From Panaeolus papilionaceus (taxonomy: Eukaryota; Basidiomycota; Agaricomycetes; Agaricales), in contig JADNRZ010000004.1 of assembly GCA_015501605.1 (NCBI GenBank), positions 1 through 64,000 of the forward strand: a stretch of DNA of 64,000 nucleotides. The letters are read 5' to 3'. Shown in pieces: positions 24,101 to 33,877 of the stretch (within the stretch, counting starts at the first letter, position 1; each line of letters starts with the position of its first letter). A program made the translations under genes and the position numbers. A model generated the notes under the pieces. That model worked only from the letters and a program-made list of their open reading frames with translations, was not told the origin of the DNA and did no database searches.

Positions 24101-24733
24101 TCAGCGGGGCTCGATTTCGAGACTGTATGCCGATTTTGTATCTGTGCAAGCCCTCCGCAGACGTTTAAAATGGGATTGACCAAAGACCTCGAGGAGCGCA
24201 GCTTCATTAGCGTTCACCCACGCTAATGTAGGTAGGCCCCGAATCGTGCGGTGAATGTCGCCATTAACTGTCTCTTCCATCACAAGAGTGACCAAGCCCG
24301 TCAGCAGACATTGGATCAGGTTGAGGATATCGTTAATTGGAGGGCAAGTCAGTCTTATAGAATCGAAGATATCGCTATGAAAGACCATTTGCCATTGAAC
24401 ACGGCGCTCTGGGGAGAAGAAGGAGGAGGCATGAACGGGGAGTTGCAGTTTCAGTTTTGGACCGGCTGGAAGACCGACGGATGAACGCAAAATAGAGGAA
24501 GTTTCGAGTGAAAAGAGCATGCGCTGGTCCTGTGGTACTGTTTCCGTCCACTTATAATCACGAACGAGCTGAAGTTTGAGCGCCTGCAACCATCTATGAG
24601 CACGGGCATATGTAGCGCCGAGAGCGTCTGCGGTGGTAAGCGGTATATTTGTGCGGTTTGCCCAAGCGTCCATATTGGAAACATCGCTCGAAAAGGTCAC
24701 AACTGCTCTTGGTTTTTGGTGAACAGCCTGCAT
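24101..24733 (-). CDS. Hypothetical protein, single exon, 210 aa
   Basis: An uninterrupted frame of 211 codons starting MQAVHQKPRAVVTFSSDVSN and ending SLEIEPR. I do not recognise the family. The composition is ordinary and globular, with few low-complexity runs. Helical stretches are plausible around ARAHRWLQALKLQLVRDYKW and INDILNLIQCLLTGLVTLVM, and the C-terminus is Arg/Lys-rich (HFKRLRRACTDTKSAYS). There is no signal peptide or obvious membrane anchor, although the central ILNLIQCLLTGLVTLV stretch is hydrophobic. The frame is open 48 codons further upstream, but that part is Phe/Leu-rich and looks like leader or intron sequence. It is divergent from the eIF2B alpha gene and shares its promoter. 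It could be a lineage-specific gene or a diverged subunit of a known complex. Confidence 0.6.
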   Translation of the reverse strand: MQAVHQKPRAVVTFSSDVSNMDAWANRTNIPLTTADALGATYARAHRWLQALKLQLVRDYKWTETVPQDQRMLFSLETSSILRSSVGLPAGPKLKLQLPVHASSFFSPERRVQWQMVFHSDIFDSIRLTCPPINDILNLIQCLLTGLVTLVMEETVNGDIHRTIRGLPTLAWVNANEAALLEVFGQSHFKRLRRACTDTKSAYSLEIEPR

Positions 24734-25058
24734 TATAGAGCTAAATAGAATAAGGTGAATAATTTTAAGGGAAAAAAAGAGAAAAAAAAGACTGACCGTT
24801 TTTATAGGCTCTGAGAGGAACAAGGGAGAAGGAAGAAGAAAGGGGTTGTTGTCAGTTTGTAGAGCAACCACAAGCACTTTCGGGCAGGTTTTTTAGTAAT
24901 TAATCTATAAAATAATAAATTTTATAAAATAGGCGTCGGTCAAAAATACACGTGTATTCACCCCGACACATGTGACCCTTTTATGTCACACTGCTAAATA
25001 TGTCACACCCTAATAATATACTTATCATTATCATAACCTCTCCTCATAACCTCTCATC
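24734..25058. promoter_or_regulatory. Divergent promoter of the unknown gene and eIF2B alpha, with palindromes and direct repeats
   Basis: 325 bp between divergent start codons. It contains a 14-bp perfect palindrome AATACACGTGTATT (24945-24958), a second palindrome CACATGTG (24967-24974) and two copies of TATGTCACAC (24982-24991 and 24999-25008), all within about 65 bp and 50-115 bp from the eIF2B alpha ATG. Such density suggests a regulatory cluster; binding factors are unknown. Confidence 0.55.
24945..24958. promoter_or_regulatory. 14-bp perfect palindrome centred on CACGTG
   Basis: AATACACGTGTATT reads the same on both strands. It is a candidate bHLH-type site, 101 bp upstream of the eIF2B alpha start codon. 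Confidence 0.5.
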
Positions 25059-26579
25059 ATGCCCTTTGATATTTACAGTGCTTATATCGACATCTTAAAG
25101 GATGAACAGGTATTGTTATGTTCTTGTTCTATTTAGTTGTCCATTCATATAATCAGATTTCACCTCCAATTGCTGCCATTAAAGCATTAACAAAACTCAT
25201 CGAGAATTCGGATGGTCTGTAATCTAACCGCCTGTACATACCCATCTTCACTCAAACTTGTATCCATATCAGCCGGGACTATGTTCGAACTTGTATCGGC
25301 CTTGCAGAAAGGAACTGCCGATCTTTCTTCTCGCCTCTCAAATCCAATCAGTCTCAATGCAGGCCTCGAGCTCTTCAATGCATTCGTTACTCTCTTCCCC
25401 CATGACTCTGATGTAGTCATATTTTATCGCGTTCATCCTTTCAACACTGCTCATAAAAATTGAGTCTAGAACTTTGAAAACCTAAAGGAACGGCTCATCT
25501 ACTACGGTCAAAGTTACGCAACAGAGGCCCTTACTTATCGCGATAAAATCGCAGAACTGGCTTTTGGTTTCATAAAAGATGGCTCTGTCGTACGCACTAC
25601 TTCTTCCATTTAATTTTTTTGGAAAAACGGTGCATCGTACTTCCTTCTTTTTTTTATGTACCAGATTCTCACTCACTCTTATTCAAGAGTGGTTATGAAA
25701 ACCCTCCTTCGTGCTCACAAACAAAAGAGGATCTCAGGTACTATCATCCATATATCTTGCAGGTCACCTTTTCACCCAATCTCGTCGTCTCAATTAATTT
25801 AACCAGTATTCGTTACGGAAGCTCGACCTCGTGGTCTGGGGTAGGTGATTTATGTTATTGTGATCAACGAATCCGAACCTTAAATGTCCTCTATTATCAC
25901 AGAATTAAGACGGCCGAGGCACTCACGGCTGCAGGTGTACCATGTAAAGTCATACTTGATTCCGCAGTCGCATATGTCATGGACAAGGTTGACTTTGTGC
26001 TGGTTGGCTCGGAAGCAGTAGTCGAGAGTGGTGGCCTTGTCAATGCAGTCGGAAGTAATCAAATCGCCATCATCGCTAGAGCGGCTAACAAGCCTTTCTA
26101 CGCACTCGCAGAAAGGTATGTACATATTCCATCCGAAAAAACCAATCTTTTATCAATTCAAATTATAATGCCATTCTCCCATCAGCTACAAGTTCCATCG
26201 CTTGTTCCCGCTATCGCAGTATGATCTTCCCAGCCACAACGCAAAATTCCTTTCATTTTCCCGAACATCGTTACCCGAAGGTCCAGCATCGATAAAAGTG
26301 TCAACCGACGATTCCATCGTCTCTTCAGAAACCTCTACATCCTCTGCGACACCGGATCTCGACCCCCCAAGAATAACTCAAGAGCAAATCTCTCAAAGCA
26401 ACCCTGATGTAGACTACACTAGGTTTGTGCTTTATAGTTCAACCGCCACCGAGTCTATGACACTTACATTCCGAGCATTACCATCTAGACCTGATCTTAT
26501 TTCTCTGGTCTTCTCGGACGTGGGCAGTTTAACACCGGAGGGTGTCAGCCAGTATCTGGTTGGCATGTTTTCAGGATAA
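25059..26579 (+). CDS. GCN3: Translation initiation factor eIF2B subunit alpha
   Basis: Multi-exon gene starting MPFDIYSAYIDILKDEQ, with ISPPIAAIKALTKLIENSD in the next exon. The core is typical of the eIF2B alpha/beta/delta Rossmann-like family: VFVTEARPRGLG followed by IKTAEALTAAGVPCKVILDS, AVAYVMDKVDFVLVGSEAVV and GLVNAVGSNQIAIIARAANK, then FYALAESYKF and LFPLSQYDLP. The end is DLISLVFSDVGSLTPEGVSQ and a short hydrophobic tail. A Ser/Thr-rich insertion (about 60 residues, IKVSTDDSIVSSETSTS...) sits before the last conserved block. By family, the alpha subunit is the regulatory, non-catalytic part of the eIF2 guanine-exchange factor and senses phosphorylated eIF2 during stress. In some exon joins, such as 25.42-25.48 kb and 25.74-25.81 kb, the frame is restored only by removing short introns. 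Confidence 0.93.
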
Positions 26580-27618
26580 TCATGATGTCAACACTTTCTA
26601 TACTCACAGCGACTCCTGTGTCAGGGCCATGTAGTAGACTCATGGCCTGCAATTTGTTATGATGTGATCGTCAACATCGTGATAGATCTGCGCGATAAGA
26701 TGATAATCTATCTTTACGTTTTTCAATTTACACCAGATGACTGTAAACGCCATTGCTTGACGGGTTGCATGAGTATGTATGGTTCCCTGCCATCGGCACA
26801 CGTTAATTGCCTCGAACGACGCCTGGATATGCACCGATTGCCTGTCTATTTCTGGGCCATGAGCGATTGGAAATGGCTGCTTTTTGGACTATCGGGGCTA
26901 TTGGCATCCAGTCAATGGTTTGCCTGCCCATCCACCCACATCCGGATCACCGTGCATGATAGCATCAGAACAAAATTTCGCATCTGCATTACCTGAACAG
27001 TGGATATTAATAAACGCACACCACGTTTATGATACTTTCAGTCCGACTGTGCCACGCTGGACTCGATTTCGCCATTGCGTCAGTTAAAATCTCTCCTCTT
27101 ATGCCAAGCTCTTCTCTCTCTTTTCTTTTTTTTACTCTGGAACTTGGTCACAGTTCTTGTCATATGTATTATTTTAATAGGTCTCGCATTTAATAGTTCT
27201 GCGACCAATAACAGACGTTCAGTCACTGCATATCAACTATGACGACTGTGCAATTATAAAGCTTAAGTGACTGCTTGTGCCATATGAGATTTGGATTTTA
27301 GCTATAGGGTTGGGACAGATCGAAAAGGCCAAATCGAAAAGATAATCTTGTAAAGAAACTCCCGGGCAATCCCCCATCTATGACATTTGGATGCGCGGTA
27401 CCTATTTCCTGTGTAAATCAGAGAGTGCTGGTTTCCGACGCTACACACAACGGTCCGATGCAGCATTTAATCGGTGGGACACACCTCACTCGACACAAGA
27501 GCTTCTCTCGTCTTCAGAGGCCTATAAAATGCGAGTTTTTTTTTCCTTTGAAAACCAGCACTTTCCTTCCTTCGACTCCACCGCCCTTTCTGAATACGAC
27601 CAAGCATCCTTCACCACC
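26580..27618. other. Intergenic region, 1 kb, upstream of Cys-rich gene A
   Basis: No recognisable gene. A 110-codon + strand frame at 26664-26996 lacks any family feature, and I see no splice-compatible partner. C/T-rich tracts occur at 27100-27140. The last 100 bp hold the only clear TATA box of the window. Confidence 0.5.
27523..27529 (+). promoter_or_regulatory. TATA box (TATAAAA) of Cys-rich gene A
   Basis: TATAAAA lies 90-96 bp upstream of the ATG, a position consistent with a start site about 30 bp downstream and a leader of about 65 nt. Most other genes here show no such box, which suggests a regulated promoter. Confidence 0.6.
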
Positions 27619-28196
27619 ATGTGCCGCTGGAGACAGTGGGTGATTTTTTTAATTCCTCATTCCCGTCTCGACTAATACCCTCCGTCATTAGAATCCAAGA
27701 TACCTTCGCTACTTGCGGCCACAGCTACCGTCTCGTATGTCTATTTTCCCTTTGTTATCATTTATCTTCGTTTTCGAGTCCGTTTAACGTTCGAGGCTGA
27801 CGGCATCTTTCTTGGCTTCGTTCAGCCGGATGAGATGGTGAGTTGCTTCAAGCTTTCCTGTTAAGCCACCCATGGTGTTTATTCTCGAAACCCTTTCGTA
27901 GGTTTACTGCCCAGAGCCCGACTGCAAATTTAGCCCTCTCCATCCTACCGACTGTCCAAACTGCACAACTACCTGCTGGCAATAGTAAGCTTCGGAGTTT
28001 TCTGGATGTCTTTGTGCGTGGTGTTTCTGACGCGTTCTTCGACCGTAGCCGGCGATTCCCTGAAATAATAAGTATGAGCATTTGCCTCGTTTCTGTAGCT
28101 TCAATTACTGATGCACACTGTTTCTACTCTTCAGATAGGCAATTCGGAAGATTATGCCCTAGATGCGAAGAAGTTGCTGCCTCTGGTAGGCGTTAA
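27619..28196 (+). CDS. Small Cys-rich protein A, 79 aa, MC...CGH family (function unknown)
   Basis: Six exons: 27619..27635, 27692..27734, 27826..27837, 27902..27984, 28049..28071 and 28135..28196, totalling 240 nt. Every junction has GT-AG ends and keeps one frame. The protein starts MCRWRQ, then TCGHSYRLPDEM, CPEPDCKFSPLH, then CPNCTTTCWQY, and ends LCPRCEEVAASGRR. It has the spacing CGH-x10-C-x4-C-x-F-S-x2-H and a terminal C-x2-C, consistent with zinc binding. There is no signal peptide, so it is probably intracellular. Small uncharacterised proteins of this look are common in Agaricomycete genomes (from memory, not searched). A TATA box lies 90 bp upstream. The 12-nt exon encodes only PDEM. 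Earlier reading frames in this region are fragments. Function is unknown; redox, metal handling or nucleic-acid binding are all possible. Confidence 0.75.
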
Positions 28197-28805
28197 AACG
28201 ACATAGAAGAGTCTTATAGACCACGTCCCGGTACCCATTGTATATTGATTGTACACAATTTGTTCGATTGTAATATGATTGTAGTAATTTCTCCACATGA
28301 TCTTCGTTATGAAAGATAAACCTGCCTAAGAGTCTCCTTCCCACGAGACGACATTTCCTTTGGTCTAGAATGCGGGAAAAGAGGAGCCTAACAAGACGTG
28401 CGTGCAATAAAAAAGTAACTCCATATGTCCCAAGAGGTGGTAGGTCATATGAACAGGTTAAAGGCCCAGCTGTGTTCGGGATCAGATGAATCGATGATAG
28501 GGCGTTTCGCGGCAGACTTCCGGAGCTGTCAGGTTCAAAGAGCCTTAAAGGATGCGATAGACCTTGTGCGTGTGCTCCTCGGGTCGATCTGCGGGACCAA
28601 CTGCGATTAGAAAAACAAGGTGAGGATTAAAAAATTGTTACAGGAGGTTTCCAAATGGTTTCAACCCCACAGTTGGTGTACCTAAATTTCAAGACTTTCA
28701 CATGAACCTCAGATCTCATCGAGAGACGATATATAAACAACGTTACAATGTAGCACAAGTGGTGTGGTTCGAAGCATATCAAAGAGACTTGAAGTTTAAT
28801 GCGCG

Positions 28806-28847
28806 GAGGCGATTATTCACGCCTCGACGTAGGTTCGGACGACCTAC
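28806..28847. repeat. Two tandem perfect stem-loops
   Basis: Stem 1 is GAGGCG/CGCCTC (28806-28811 with 28820-28825, 8-nt loop). Stem 2 is GTAGGT/ACCTAC (28829-28834 with 28842-28847, 7-nt loop). They are only 3 nt apart in non-coding DNA. Confidence 0.6.
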
Positions 28848-29594
28848 CCAGCACCGCATGTCCATCGCTTGAATATAGCCGCCGCGGGTGATTTGTCTAG
28901 CCCTCATCTGACGCACTGTGAACATGAGGAGTCAGAGAAGAAAGATTTTGTGGGAAGACAATGATGATAGCCAAATAGAGGGTCCTGATAGAAGAGAAGC
29001 AAGATGATCATTGTTGAGTAATTGTTATCGTGATAATTTTTCCTGTTTTTCTTAAGAGAGGAAGGCGACTCAGGCTGGGCATGAAAGGGAGATTGAAAAT
29101 GAGGCACAAAATCATATATATGAAGAACAAGAAGATTGAAAAAATAAAACAATACAAGACTCTTAAACAAAGAACAAGGTCAGCTGAGATGTTATAGTAT
29201 GGTATACGGAGGAGAGTAGTTAGTATTGTCGATCTTGAGTATGGTGCCGCAGGCTTAGTCACCACCAATTTGTGACAAACGATACAGCATGTCCCAAATT
29301 CCCCCTTTTTCTTATCCCTCTGGTAAAAATGCTTGTTTTGGGTCTGGGAACAAAATGTCCAGAGGGATTTTTGTTTGGATGAAAACTGAGCAAGTTTAAA
29401 TTTTTTCTCCGACCCAAATTGGCGCCTCCCTGCCAGCTCCCTGCTGTTGCTTGCACTATAGGGAGTCTCTCCAGCCAATTGGCGTCTGTACAAAAGTGGT
29501 GGTGGTTTGGCCGGTGGCACCATAGCTGAACAACAAGTTTACAGACGGAGGCAATTGTACGCAGTGAAGACTATTTGAGACGGATCATTATTTA

Positions 29595-29617
29595 ATATTA
29601 CATAATTGTTGTAATAT
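29595..29617. repeat. 7-bp inverted repeat before the cyclin start
   Basis: ATATTAC and GTAATAT separated by 9 nt, ending 34 bp upstream of the cyclin ATG in a strongly AT-rich stretch. Confidence 0.5.
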
Positions 29618-29650
29618 AATGTGTTTTTAAAAAATAAATTGTAAATAATA

Positions 29651-31059
29651 ATGGTCGACTCTGATCCATCCTCTTCACAGTGGCTCTTTCCCTTATCAGC
29701 TTTATATTCAACTCCATCCCAATGTTCTCTTCAAAAAGAATTATACGACAGAGCAAGAGGTGTAGAATTCCTATTTCGTTTAGGTTCTTCTTTAGCTCTG
29801 TATGTCACATTCAATCATCGTCCTTGTCGTTCATTTCTGATCGTTTCATAGTCCAACTTCTGCCATCTGCACCGCTGCAACATGGTTTCACAGGTTCTAT
29901 ATGAGATATTCATTAGAAGATTTTCATAGACAGGTACTCTATTCATCTCATATTAATCTCCCTTATAGCACATCTCACACCCACTTGTTTCTATTCGTCA
30001 GGATGTCGCTGCCTCCTGCATATTTCTCGCAACAAAAACGGAGGAATGTGGTCGTAAACTCCGCGACGTAGCTAGAGTATATCAAGCCAAAGTTCAAAGT
30101 GTAGACTTGTCAACAATTTCAACAGACAGCAAGGCATGTTTTCCTTATTCTCTACCAACCATATCCTCATGAGATTGATCCTGGATTTTGGCTCTAATAG
30201 GAAGTAGACCAATGTCAGTCTGCCATTCTATTGACGGAGGAAGTTCTTCTTGAGGCCCTCTGCTTTGACTTTATTGTTGCAAGTCCCCATGCCGATTTGC
30301 TGGACCTCTTCGAGTCCTTGGGACCTGACTTCGAACTGCAAGAATACGCTTGGACAATTGCCCATGATTCGTAGGTGTCGATCACTACTTTTTTTTTTCA
30401 TTTACCCGCCTGACCACTATGAAAAGGTATCGAACACCCCTCTGCATATTATACCCTCCGAAGCTCATTGCTATTACTTGCTTTATCCTTGCCCAGCGTG
30501 TTTTGGATGGCCCCAACTCCCCTTCTTTGGATGCTCGCATTTCTGCTTCTGCTCCTTCTACGTCACTTCCAACTCCCCCATCTCATAAACCACCTTCACC
30601 CGATGTGTCAAGGGCTGCCATTGATCACTATCAGCTTACAGAGAAAGATCTTGCAAACATATCAGGCAAACTTTATCTCCAATGTAGTTGGGCCTATCGC
30701 TGACCACCTCTTTAGAGGCGCTTTCTATACTCCTCGAGTTTTACTCTGCCCAAGATTTGCAGTTTTACCCCTATCTCTCTTCAGTACTTGCTGTGCGTGC
30801 CTTTCTTTGTACACCCCGTCCCTACCAGCTGACACCTCCATAGGTTCCTCCACCGGTCCAGCGAGGCCAGCGCCAAGCCCTCTATGTACCAGCGGCACAG
30901 CTGCAAGCAATACAGCCCGCCAATATGTCTGGCCCTCATATTTCATCGCAGCCTGAAGGACTCGGCCGAACCCCAAGCTCAATCCACGGTGGCAATTCAC
31001 CTGCAGGAGATGACCGTGTTCATTCATTTAACACAAATGGAAACGAAGCTTCTCAGTAA
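29651..31059 (+). CDS. Cyclin, CTD-kinase type (Ctk2/cyclin K/T-like)
   Basis: Multi-exon gene. It starts MVDSDPSSSQWLFPLSALYS, then KELYDRARGVEFLFRLGSSL. The first cyclin box contains ICTAATWFHRFYMRYSLEDF, DVAASCIFLATKTEECGRKL and LLTEEVLLEALCFDFIV. The second contains SPHADLLDLFESLG, KLIAITCFILAQRVLDG and EALSILLEFYSAQDLQFYP. The C-terminus is Pro/Gln/Ser-rich. The early motif layout and the ECGRKLRDVARVY helix fit transcriptional cyclins that activate kinases acting on the RNA polymerase II CTD (Ctk1/Cdk12 type) rather than mitotic cyclins. Which subtype is not certain. One intron (30666-30715) appears to be a GC-AG intron: only that join restores the expected ISEALSILLEFY. The stop TAA at 31057-31059 is convergent with the minus-strand gene at 31.15 kb. 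Confidence 0.85.
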
Positions 31060-31150
31060 TTCAACTTGAAATGAGGTCATTGTAAAATACAGTTTACGGT
31101 ATACCGGTCCATTATGTACAGTAAATCATAATTATAATCTATTAGCAGCA

Positions 31151-33002
31151 TTAAAATGCGAGCAGCCAATCACCAAGATAGCCACCTTTCGTATATCTAC
31201 TCTCGGGTCGTTCCCTGAGTAAGTTATCATGGGCCAAAGGAAAATCATCCTCGTTTAACGGTCTGTGTGACCTTGTACTTTGGAACCAAATCCGAAGCAT
31301 GTCGAAATCCCCCTGCTCGAGTGAGTGGTACTCCTCTCCATCCAGGGACTGGGCGTCATCATTATCAAAAGCGCCTTCTGCCTCGCCCATAATGACGTCG
31401 TCCATCACGTCGTCATCTGGTGAAGTAACAGACTCCCCTGACATTGCTGATAATCCAGGTTCTGGAGCAAATTAGTTTCTGCACGGTTTCAATTTTGGGC
31501 TATCAACTTACCACAACCGTCCCCCCACCATATGGTATCTGCATGCAGGGGTGGTGGCAACAGGTGTCTCAGAAATGATTCCCTGTCATGTGCGGGAGTG
31601 TTCACGGGCTCCTCGATCTAGAGATGTGATACATCCGACGTCAGTATTCAGTTTGCACGGTAATTGTTAGGCGCTTCATAAACGAGTTCCCGATTCTTGT
31701 GCAGTCAAGAAGCACATAACTGGTTTGCAAATTCGAGGAACGCAACCACTAACCTTGGGCGGTGACTTATAACTTCCTTGGAAGCTTGCGGCTGATGCCA
31801 TCCAAAACGACAGATAGCCAAGAACAGTCGGGGAGTGGTCCGTTATTGATTTCACATCCGAAACGTACGCAGCTGTAAAGCCTAGAAATAAAAAATGGCA
31901 GGACATTAACTATCTTGTTTTCGATAAATCTGCCGTTGTGCCGCACCAGGAGAGTAGCAACCAAAGACCCAGTTTTTATAATTGGATATCACAAAATAAT
32001 GCGCTTCATTTGCCCGACAGACCTCCCACATCTATGTAAAATATAAACATACCAATCATCGACGCTTGGAATAACAACCAACCTTGGTCCATAGGCGCAG
32101 TGCGCTTGAATTGAGAAAATCCCTTCTGAAATCCGAATTGATCAAGTCCCAGGTCGGATACTAATTATTGGGTATGAGTAAACGTCATTCTAAGCAGTGA
32201 CTGCAACCGGTACGCACAGCGCTCATCGTGACAAATTCGTCAAGGTCCGCTTTTGAAAGAATGCATGGCGCTTGGTAGGCAAATAACATGTTCCTCTGAT
32301 CCCTGCTGGCTCTGTCCGGATGATTTGCGCGTGGATCCAGAAACCGCCTATAGATCGAGTACCGGAAGACGTTGCAATCCCGACGATACTCCGCTGTCCT
32401 TGTATTTTGGGGGGCAAACCACCATTTCATACCATCGACGAAGGAATATGACACGATTTCTATTGCTCTCTTTTTTAGTTCATCAATCCAGCTCTCGAGT
32501 CTATACAGTTGTTCGTCAGACAAACGACGTGGGCGGAACAATGGATAAACTTCGTTATACCTTGATATATCGACCTCTGGTTGACCTGTCAACGGCGTTC
32601 TCTCCTGGCTGAAGGTTTGGAATTGAATCTGGCTGCTTAATTCCACGTCCAACGGTTGTCTACGGACACATGACTGGGTCCCTAAAAATAGATAAATCGT
32701 TCAACCAATTTCAACGTCGAGGCAAAATACTTACAAGAATTAACCAGCATCTTCAGCTCCTTGATTCTTTCCATGGTAAGCAAGGTTATAGATCGGTCGA
32801 AGCCTATGGAAATGTAGGGTCTCCTAGCTGGGTTCATTGGATGGACATCCGGCAAATCCTCTGCATCAACTTCTACATCCACACCCAAATGAATGATCAC
32901 ATATCGCAAGTGCTCAGGTCGATAAGTTTTGAGGTAAGCCCGAACATCTTTTATTTTGTTGGCAGGTGCTAATCGATAGCGGGCACGAATCGTCGGGGAC
33001 AT
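31151..33002 (-). CDS. Hypothetical protein of about 440 aa (fungal uncharacterised type)
   Basis: Several exons. It starts MSPTIRARYRLAPANKIKDV, continues with VRAYLKTYRPEHLRYVIIHL, and the second exon begins with W-T-Q-S-C-V-R-R. Then follow the charged region PLFRPRRLSDEQLYRLESWI and FAPQNTRTAEYRRDCNVFRY. A short exon near 31.96-32.04 kb encodes HYFVISNYKNWVFGCYSPG, continuing as FTAAYVSDVKSI and YLSFWMASAA. The C-terminus is acidic (DDDVMDDVIMGEAE) and ends YLGDWLLAF. The SNYKNWVFG...AAYVS stretch resembles uncharacterised proteins found in multiple copies in mushroom genomes, but I know no function. The join with the AG|ATGTGGGAG acceptor is inferred. There is no signal peptide or membrane segment. 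Confidence 0.65.
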
Positions 33003-33482
33003 TGAAGAAGTTAACAAGGTGTGTAGAGGAGCATCGCTGTCGAGCGCATCGCTTTATACGATAATGGTTGCAATGGAATGTCATGTCGAGTACAAATCTA
33101 CCCAGGGATGGTCAAAGAACAAAAGCGTAGGTTGTTTCCACAAGTTCTACAAGTGATGGGGGTTGTAGCTGAAAGTATAATAACAACATCAACAACAACA
33201 ACAACGATGGCGACCTAGGCGAACTTGAAGTCCCGCTTCCCATGTTCCCCATTTAGTAACAAGGCATACAAAAGTAAGTTACATCGCTCGTTTCTATACA
33301 TACTCCAGCCGATAAGTAGGTTGTAGATAAATAAGTATGTGGCCAGCGATTAACACTACATCCATAGATACTGCGAAAATATGAATGATGGGAGTCCAGG
33401 GGATTGTCCACTGGGCGAGCAGAGATGTTGCCGCGTTTCTGTGGTCGAGCCACTTGATGATGGCGTCCAAGGAACGAGACTT
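33003..33482. other. Intergenic, 480 bp, between two minus-strand genes
   Basis: It holds the promoter of the 31.15-33.0 kb gene and the 3' flank of Cys-rich gene B. A CAA repeat (five units, 33190-33205) lies about 190 bp upstream of the 33,002 start. No coding signal. Confidence 0.45.
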
Positions 33483-33877
33483 TTAAATTTGTTTTATGGC
33501 AACGACTGACATTGCTTCTCTATCGGGCGATAAAGACATGGCCTCTCTGTCGTTGATCTTGCATTGGGCGCAGTGGACAGGGCTGATTCTGATTGGGTTG
33601 CGAGTTGGAGGTGACATTAAGCGAACACATGCGGAGGACCTGCATTCTGTAATGGGGTGAGAATTCAAAGCGGTATATTATAGTAGAACGATAACACGTA
33701 CGGCGGTCATGTCTTGCGCTGAATATGCAAGTCGGGCGAAAGCAATCTTGTTGCCGTGTAGCCATAGCGTAGAAGTGACCACATTCAGGGTGGAATCGTC
33801 CGTCGATGATCTGGTGCAAATTATTAGCGACAACAACGAAGAAGGGATTGAACAAGTCGACGAACATTGTGGCACAT
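33483..33877 (-). CDS. Small Cys-rich protein B, 94 aa, MC...CGH family (function unknown)
   Basis: Three exons: 33877..33866 (12 nt, encoding MCHN), 33810..33702 and 33646..33483, totalling 285 nt with GT-AG introns of 55 nt each. The protein continues IIDGRFHPECGHFYAMATRQ, DCFRPTCIFSARH, then QCRSSACVRLMSPPTRNP, HCAQCKINDRE and a Met/Ser-rich tail. Its spacing CGH-x10-C-x4-C-x-F-S-x2-H and late C-x2-C are identical to protein A, so the two are probably related. A longer single reading frame over the same DNA (33520-34119) would read through both introns and lose the late cysteines; I rejected it. The ATG has a good context (AACACC). The cysteine pattern suggests zinc binding; the role is unknown. 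Confidence 0.72.

Larger units (their letters stand above)
28197..29650. other. Gene-poor region with paired hairpins and an AT-rich cyclin promoter
   Basis: About 1.45 kb with no convincing gene. A 171-codon minus-strand frame (29008-29523) lacks any recognised domain and ends in a hydrophobic, then Ile/Thr-repetitive stretch; I treat it as chance or as a very weak candidate. Two adjacent hairpins lie at 28806-28847 and a 7-bp inverted repeat at 29595-29617, just before the cyclin ATG. Confidence 0.45.

Noticed and set aside
26664..26996. 110-codon + strand frame after eIF2B alpha
   Set aside because: No family features and a composition unlike its neighbours; no exon could be attached.
28765..28780. 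GGTTCGAA like a tRNA T-loop
   Set aside because: The flanking bases do not form the T-stem and no D or anticodon arm can be placed. A by-eye scan of the window for T-loop motifs gave no full cloverleaf.
29008..29523. 171-codon minus-strand frame
   Set aside because: No domain, a hydrophobic then Ile/Thr-repetitive end and no splice partners. It may be chance in A/T-rich DNA, though transcription could change this view.
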